From Aporrectodea caliginosa (taxonomy: Eukaryota; Annelida; Clitellata; Crassiclitellata; Lumbricidae), in assembly GCA_020284085.1 (NCBI GenBank), contig JACEVL010000430.1, forward strand, positions 372,001-436,000: 64,000 nt of DNA, read 5' to 3'. Both the position numbers and the translations under genes were made by a program. Shown here piece by piece: positions 57,881-64,000 of this stretch; position 1 is the first letter of the stretch; the number at the start of each line of letters is the position of its first letter. Under the pieces are notes generated by a model that saw only the letters and a program-made list of their open reading frames with translations, made no database searches and had not been told where the DNA came from.

Positions 57881-59227
57881 CCTACTATTTCACGTAATCA
57901 TACTGCAGTAGTCAGTTTGTTTGAATTAAAATAAACAAACATGTTGATCAGCTTTTGCAATCCATACTGCACCCAACTAGAACTACTTCTGTTACTGCCA
58001 ATCTTATTGATAACATAGCAATTTTCTTACAGATATATAAGAATTGTATATTTTATTAAATGATATCTCTGATCACCTACCTGTTATGTTTTGTATAGAT
58101 ATTTCTGTTCAATGGTCTCAGCCAAAAGGCTAATTAATTTTACTCAATTCGGTATTTCTCAGGCAGAGAATTGGTCAAAATTAATGCTCACAGATAATGT
58201 GTTACGGGCAAACCTTGTACTGCTTACATCTGTTTCATGGATACCTATAAAGATTTATATGATCAGTTTCCCAGTTATAACTAATAGCAAAAAGAGTTAT
58301 CTTAATGTAAAGCAACCATGAGTGACCATTAACTACTTAAATCCTGCAAAGTCAAGACTTTACTCCAAATATTTGAAAAATTCCACTGACTATAAAAAGC
58401 TACTTTTGTTAAATATCGAAAAAAGCTTAAGCTTAAACAAATTAGAAAACATGTTGAGAAAATGTATTATGCACACATGTGAAAATGATCTGTTCAAAAA
58501 AACTTGGAAAAAAAGACTATTTATTATTAAATAATAACAACAGTTCCCCTCCCTACACCTGACACATTTAATATACACGGAATAGACATCTCTGATAGAC
58601 TAGAAATTGCAAATAAATTCAATGACTACTTTGTTAATATTGGTCCCATGTTAGCCTCTAAAATTAATGACAACCCGACAACATTTAAAACATTCCTAAA
58701 GGATTTATAGATTTCTTCTTTTGGACTCTTGCCTACCACCGAGCAGGAAGTAACTGATATTGCAAAACAGTTAAGAACAACTTACAGTTGCGGGAAAGAC
58801 AATATAAACCCAAGTGTAGCAAAAGCAACAATCCAGGTTATTGCTAAACCACTGGGGGGCTCAAATCATAAATAGTTCATTTTTTACTGGCATCATCCCA
58901 GCAGAAATAAAAATTACTAAAGTAATACTTCTTTATAAATCGGATGAAAGAAATCAAATAAATAAATAAATAAATACTGACCCATCTCTATATACCATAT
59001 TTTTCAAAATTCTTCAAAAAAATTATGTATAACAGATTGATGGATTATTTTTTGAAAATGAATCTATTATTGCCTAATCATTATGGCTTTCCAAAGCAAC
59101 ATACTACTGTTATCTCACGTTTGGAAATCTAATTCAAAATCTTAGGATACCGGTACACAGATAACCAAGAATTTTCTCTTAGGAATTTTTTTGACCTGTA
59201 TTGTATTGTATTGTATTGTATTGTATT

Positions 59228-59440
59228 TGGACGCTTGTTATAGTGCCCCTTCCAGATTCCTATTCAGAGGCGCTCCCGACTACTGCGTGGACGCTGAATC
59301 GGAGTTTCACGCCGAAGCGCATGAGCAATTGCAAGTGAAGGACTTGCCCAGGGTCCCTACGCGGTGGCTTTGAGGTGGATTCGAACCTCGCAACCCTCCA
59401 GCTGCAAGGCACCGAACATACCCCTACACCACCGCGCCCC
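59228..59440 (-). mobile_element. SINE family 1, copy C (minus)
   Basis: It has the same head (TGGTGTAGGGGTATG), B box (GGTTCGAATCC with an inserted base) and tail as copy A. It lies inside the (ATTGT)n tail of the neighbouring SINE family 2 copy. Confidence 0.88.
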
Positions 59441-59613
59441 CAGTTGTATTGTGTTGTATTGTATTGTATTGTATTGTACTCCACGTTTATATTGCGACCG
59501 AGCCACCCGCAGTAAAGATCCGAGAAATTAATCTCTGATAAAACCGACCGACCGGGAATCGAATCCCCGCCGGCGTGAGAGCGGGCTACCAACCCACTCG
59601 GCCACTCAGGACC
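59441..59613 (-). mobile_element. SINE family 2 (tRNA-Leu/Ser-like head)
   Basis: The minus strand starts GGTCCTGAGTGGCCGAGTGG (A box) and has B box GGGATTCGATTCCC. The body contains GATTAATTTCTCGGATC. It ends in an (ATACA/ATTGT)n tail that continues past SINE copy C to about 59,195. It is inserted in the LINE at its FFDL|SKAFD position. Confidence 0.82.
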
Positions 59614-59689
59614 CTTGTTTGTAAACTACTGTAAGAGTCAGTTATGAGCTAACTACCATGATCTATCAAAGCCTTTGACATCTAATCGA

Positions 59690-60495
59690 CTGCGCTTGAA
59701 CCCGTCCAAGACTAAATTCATCTGGTTAGGCACTCAGAAACAGGTTGCTAAACTCGACTTTACTACCCTTACGTCTGAATTCCCTCATTATGTCTTTTCA
59801 ACCACGGTTCGTGACCTCGGCGTCCAGCTGGACCAAGAGCTCACTTTTACTCCACATCTTCATCGTCTTGCTCGGGACTGCTATTACCAGCTGCGCCAGC
59901 TTCATACTGTTACCCGCTTGCTTACGTCTGCTGCCAAACTTACTCTAGAGCATTCCTTCATCACAGCTCGTCTTGACTATTGCTCATCGCTCTACTTTGG
60001 CCTCCCATCTAGCCGCATAGCATGCTTGGACCGAGTCTTGCGCTCTGCAGCGACTCATTGGGCAAATTCCAAAGTATGGACACGCCTCCAGCTACATGCT
60101 GGAGGTCCCACTGGCTCCCTGTCTGCCAGCGCATCGAGTACAGGGTAGCTGCCTTGGTTTTACGCTGTCTCCAGGGCTTCGCCCCAACTTACCTCCGTGA
60201 GCTCTGCTGTTTGATTTCGGTTGTCCCAGGGCGTCGCCTCCTACGCTCCGCAGAAAAAGGGAGTTCTTATGGTTCCTTTTGCTCGTACTGCAACAATGCA
60301 GAACCGAGCTTTTTCTGTGGCAGGCCCAATGATCTGGAATGGTCTTCCTCTAGAGCTGCGTCTACACCCTGGGAGTCTGCCTGAAACTTTCCTTACTAAA
60401 CTCAAAACTGTTCTTTTTGGGCGCAGAGTCGGGAGCGCCTCTGAGTAGTTTCCTTGAAGGGGCGCTATATAAATTCCCGAATGAATGAATGAATG
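59690..60495 (+). mobile_element. LINE, second family, 5'-truncated, nested in the 57,930 LINE
   Basis: The plus frame reads SNRLRLNPSKTKFIWLG, FSTTVRDLGVQLDQELTF, ITARLDYCSSLYFGLPSSRI, GFAPTYLREL and GPMIWNGLPLELR. The 3' UTR is very short. It ends GTCGGGAGCGCCTCTGAGTAG, CTTGAAGGGGCGCTATATAA and (AATG)n. It interrupts the other LINE between DLSK-FD and HKIL. There are two to three frameshifts. Confidence 0.88.
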
Positions 60496-60675
60496 AATGC
60501 ACAAAATCCTATTAGAAAAAATCAGAGCACTATGGTATCAGAGGTATAAGTGCCATATGGTTTTGCGAGTTTCTCACCAACAGATTGCAACATATTTACT
60601 TTAAAGGTCACTCATCCATCAGCAAATCTATCAATGTGAAATACCTCAGGGCTCAATTCTGAGGCCATTATTATT

Positions 60676-60680
<5 letters not shown>

Positions 60681-60747
<67 letters not shown>
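60681..60747. repeat. (TA)n microsatellite inside the LINE
   Basis: About 67 bp of uninterrupted TA lies within the RT QGS-to-FADD region of the degraded LINE. Confidence 0.95.
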
Positions 60748-60750
<3 letters not shown>

Positions 60751-61830
60751 GACCTGGCAACTACGGTACCTCCAAAATATTTGACTAGGCCTACATATTG
60801 TTTGCTGATGTCACACTAATTTATCTTCATATCTGATAAATCAGTAGAATCACTGTAAGAGTCAGTTATGAGCTAACTACCATTTCTTCCTGGTTTAGAG
60901 CTTACAAATTGTCACTAAAAATATTGATAAAACAAAATTTATTGCTTTGGTCCCGACATAAACTGCCGCCAGCTTGTAATTACAGACTTACAATGGATGG
61001 CAAATTGATTATGCAGGCCGAATCATGTAAATTCTTAAGCGTGTATGTGGACTAGCACCTCACTTGGAAAGAACACATTATGCAAATTTATATCTCAGAA
61101 ATTAGCCAAGAATATCAGCATACTATCATGGATTTGTTACTGTCTCCCTAAAACTACTCTACAAGCCTATATTATTCCTTAATTTTCCCATATTTGTCAT
61201 ACTGTAATATTTGTTGGGCATCAAATTATACTTCTTATTTGAGATATTTGGAGATTTTACAAACAAGTGCCATTCAAACCATTTTCATGTTGCACTGGTC
61301 TGCCAGTACCAAACCAACTTTTCGTACCTATAATATACCTCAATTAGCAGAAATAAATAAGTTTCACATTGGGTTTATTCATGTTTTGCTATCATCATAG
61401 ATTGTTACCTAGTACATTAGATGGTTATTTTCATCAACAAACTGCTGTACAGTGTACATAATCATTACATTAGAACTGTGTTAAATTACCACCCTGATAT
61501 TGCACATATTCAGGATGAATAAAAAATAAAATAAATGGTCAATAAAATCTTACAAATTAAGTTACACATCTACCCACCCTTAATCTGTTTTACAAATAAC
61601 TTAAAGTCATGCTTAGTTCATTTCAGTTGTGTATAATACACTCGTATAGTACATTTCGTTTTTGCACTGCTACAGCTGCCAAATATTATCCAGAAAAGGC
61701 TAATCCAGCATCAGCAGATCCATGTGACTCTTTTGGATTGACCTTTTGACTTTTGCATCATTTACTTGAAGAGTTTTGAATTTGAACTGACTGCTGCTAT
61801 AGCTATTGTGATATTATAGTGTTGATGCTC

Positions 61831-62532
61831 TGTCAATAAATGGCTTACTTACTTACTTACTTATATATGTGCTGGCACATGCTTCAATTGCTGGCCCTGA
61901 TCTGGCATACATCACGGACTTCACGGTGCTGCGTGTTTCAGTCTCAAATCAACCGGTTGGTGATCAATGAGCTCTGCTAGCCATGGGGATATGAAGGTGC
62001 CCCTTATTTCCACACTTCAACTCGAGCCTCCCATGCCTTCTGTTGTATTGCACCATCCTCCTGGAACAGTCTTCCATTGCATTTACGTTGTTTTGCATTC
62101 GGCTCTGTGGAGCAAACATTTTCACACTGTCTTAAAAGTAAAAATGCACTTGTTAACACCAGTTAGACAGTCATGTGTACATGTACCCATGCCTACTGTC
62201 TGGTGCAATCAATAGTCTAATATTTAATTAAACAATGGATAACTGCAGTTAACTGTCAACTATATGTACTGTGGAGTGGGTTGCTGTTCAGCATAAAGGA
62301 GTCTGATCCAGCACATTATTTACGTGTTATGCTCATGTAGCCGACATTTAGCATTCAACGTCCGGTTTTAATTTTCCTGTTATATCATCAAATGAACTTT
62401 ACTTGAATCTGTGTTCACGTATGCTGACAAAATTAACCTATAAAAACCTAGGAACCAAGGCTTTCGTCTGCCAATCAACTGCCACTGACGTTAACCTATT
62501 AATGCTAACTATAATTACTCGTTTACATAATG
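61831..62532 (+). mobile_element. (ACTT) tail, then LINE C-terminal fragment
   Basis: ATGGCTTACTTACTTACTT ends the previous element at about 61,838-61,862. At 61,980-62,215 a broken frame (PSPPGTVFHCIYVV, then FGSVEQTFSH) relates to 53,855-54,040. From 62,216 to 62,524 nothing is recognised. Confidence 0.45.
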
Positions 62533-62926
62533 CAGGGGTGTTAAAGAGACGGCCCGTGGGCCATTTCTGGCCCGCCGACGATGTATGTCTGGCCCACACA
62601 ACCTTGCCTAAAGACTATACAATTGGAGAATAAAGTTCAAATTTGTCATTTTTAAGGCTGAATGAGTTTTATGTGATGCTCATGACTGATAATGACGATC
62701 AAAATTAAGACTTTTAAACCTAATTTGACTGTTAGTATGCTAAAAAAGTGCACCATTTAAGATTTAGTTTTGCAAGAATTTTCTGGGGACAGGCTCACAA
62801 ATCTCCCTCCCAGTCCCTCCCAGATCCCTACCTCCATTTTGCTCAGGCACCTTCGGCACCCTGTCCCACCATTTGCTAGAAAAATATTGCTGCTGGCCCG
62901 CCATTAAAAAAGCTTTGACACCCATG
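62533..62926. mobile_element. hAT-type element, 394 bp
   Basis: The ends CAGGGGTGTTAAAG and CTTTGACACCCATG are imperfect inverted repeats. The 8-bp TSD ACATAATG is perfect (62,525-62,532 and 62,927-62,934). GGCCCGTGGGCC near the left end is typical of hAT termini. A truncated relative is at 46,193-46,497. Confidence 0.9.
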
Positions 62927-62934
62927 ACATAATG

Positions 62935-63294
62935 CCTCTTCAAGAAAACTCCTCAGATATGCTTACAACCTCATCACACAAGACAGCAATCAAATAGAAT
63001 AGCTCTAACTTTTAATCTTGCATCATTAACCTATTACGTCATCTGTTAAGTCATTGATACTAACCAAAAGTCTGTTAATCCAGTGACACAGCAAAGGATT
63101 TTAGGAGTCTTACAATTGCTGCTGATGTATCAACGTTTCCATAACTTTTGCACACTTAATCAATCCAAGATCAACTGGTTACGGTGATTGATGACAATGG
63201 TGGCAGTGATGGTGATTTTGGTGATTACCAAAATGGTGGTTATGATGAAGAAGATATATGATAACGATGATGATAAGTATTATATTGTATTGTA
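62935..63294. other. Intergenic with GATGGTGA-rich tract
   Basis: A GGTGAT/GATGAT low-complexity stretch lies at 63,185-63,285. No gene is seen. Confidence 0.5.
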
Positions 63295-64000
63295 TAAATT
63301 TGTTAATTTATATAGAGCCGCTCACAGAAGTGGCCATTCAGTAGCGCTCCCAGTGCGAGAACCCCTAGAGAAGAATAAGGTTTTGAGGAGGGAGAAGGCT
63401 GTAGGAAGAGACCCAGAAAGAATGGTAACACTAGAGAGGAAGGAAGGGCATTCCATAGGGAGGGCCCAATAGTGGCAAAAGATCTAGTTTGGGCCATAGT
63501 GGTCCTAACTCGTGGAACAAAAAGAGTATGCCTGACCAAGGAGCGGAGAGGTCAATGAGAAACTGAAGAGAGAGGGGAGCGAATGTGATCCTTTGAAATT
63601 TAGGAGCAATGCCCAATTTGGATTTAAGGACTAGGACAAGAACTTTGAACTGAATTCGGGCTGTGAGAGGAAGAAAATGCAATTGAATGATCATAAACGA
63701 GAAGATACGGGAGAATTTAGGAAGGCGAGCAATCAATCTGGCAGCAGCATTTAGAACTGACTGGATAGGGGAACAGGAGGACCTTGGAAAGGCCTATAAG
63801 AACAGAATTGCAATATTTAGTCAATTCTAGAACAGATAAATGCATGGACTATTGAAGTCAAGGTGGATGAGGAGACAGATCTGCGAATGGCCCTGATACG
63901 TCGGAGTTGAAAGTAGGAGGAGCGTGTAAGCTGAGTGATATGTTCAGAGAAAGTAAGAGAACTGTCCAAAGTGAAACCTAGGTCATGTACACTAGTAGAG
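63295..64000 (-). mobile_element. LINE 3' end (minus), running off the window
   Basis: Minus frames read LPLTARIQFKVLVLVLKSKL, GIAPKFQRI, then after a frameshift LFVPRVRTTMAQTRSFATIG and PSLWNALPSSL. This is the RT C-terminus of a non-LTR element. The tail reads GAGCGGCTCTATATAAATTAA with (ATACA)n. The 5' part is outside the window. Confidence 0.85.

Larger units (their letters stand above)
57930..61830 (+). mobile_element. Degraded LINE, relative of 19,673-22,740, split by insertions
   Basis: Plus-strand pieces in order: LIDNI and SDHLPV (endonuclease end); LYSKYLKNSTDYKK; IANKFNDYFVNIGPM; KDNINPSVAKATIQVIAKPL; the FFDL box near 59,180; KPFD-type DLSK near 59,662; HKILLEKIRALWY near 60,500; QGSI-like and FADVT near 60,650-60,810; and a C-terminal part to about 61,450. 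SINEs, another LINE and a TA microsatellite interrupt it. Many stops; inactive. Confidence 0.8.

Noticed and set aside
59441..59613. tRNA-Leu or tRNA-Ser gene
   Set aside because: A and B boxes are present, but the 3' half runs into a SINE body and a pentanucleotide tail.

Overview
This window is metazoan nuclear DNA. It has large phase-consistent introns with GT/AG boundaries, one TATA promoter, tRNA-headed SINEs, many 5'-truncated LINEs and long microsatellites. The coding content does not identify the species. The repeat types and the peroxidasin layout suggest a marine invertebrate, possibly a deuterostome or lophotrochozoan, but I cannot decide which from the sequence alone. It is AT-rich, with only two supported genes in 64 kb, both on the minus strand.

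Gene 1 (1,433-36,344, minus) is the 5' half of a peroxidasin gene. I could place fourteen exons with exact splice sites and fully compatible phases. In order they encode a signal peptide, LRRNT, five LRRs (one 72-nt exon each), LRRCT, four Ig-C2 domains, and the start of the linker leading to the haem peroxidase domain. The peroxidase and anything beyond it lie off the left edge. A TATA box sits about 235 nt upstream of the ATG. Introns range from under 400 bp to 10.7 kb, and the long ones are filled with transposon debris.

Gene 2 (48,256-53,632, minus) is a two-exon multi-C2H2 zinc-finger protein of about 1,352 residues. It has a PLDLS motif of the CtBP-binding type and a SUMO consensus, so it looks like a nuclear transcriptional regulator. 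I do not recognise the orthologue. It lies about 12 kb upstream of the peroxidasin promoter in the same orientation.

The rest is repeat-rich. (a) There are at least eleven hAT-type elements with short terminal inverted repeats. Seven have perfect 8-bp target-site duplications (TSDs), two of them being inverted copies of one MITE. (b) Non-LTR retrotransposons include a nearly complete RT copy at 19.7-22.7 kb and a degraded relative at 57.9-61.8 kb broken by SINEs and another LINE, plus many 3'-end fragments. (c) At least three SINE families are present. One has a 3' tail that matches the 3' end of a LINE in the same window, which is the signature of a SINE/LINE partnership. (d) Microsatellites and minisatellites are common, and several directly abut peroxidasin exons.

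No CRISPR arrays, operons, rRNA genes or functional tRNA genes were seen.
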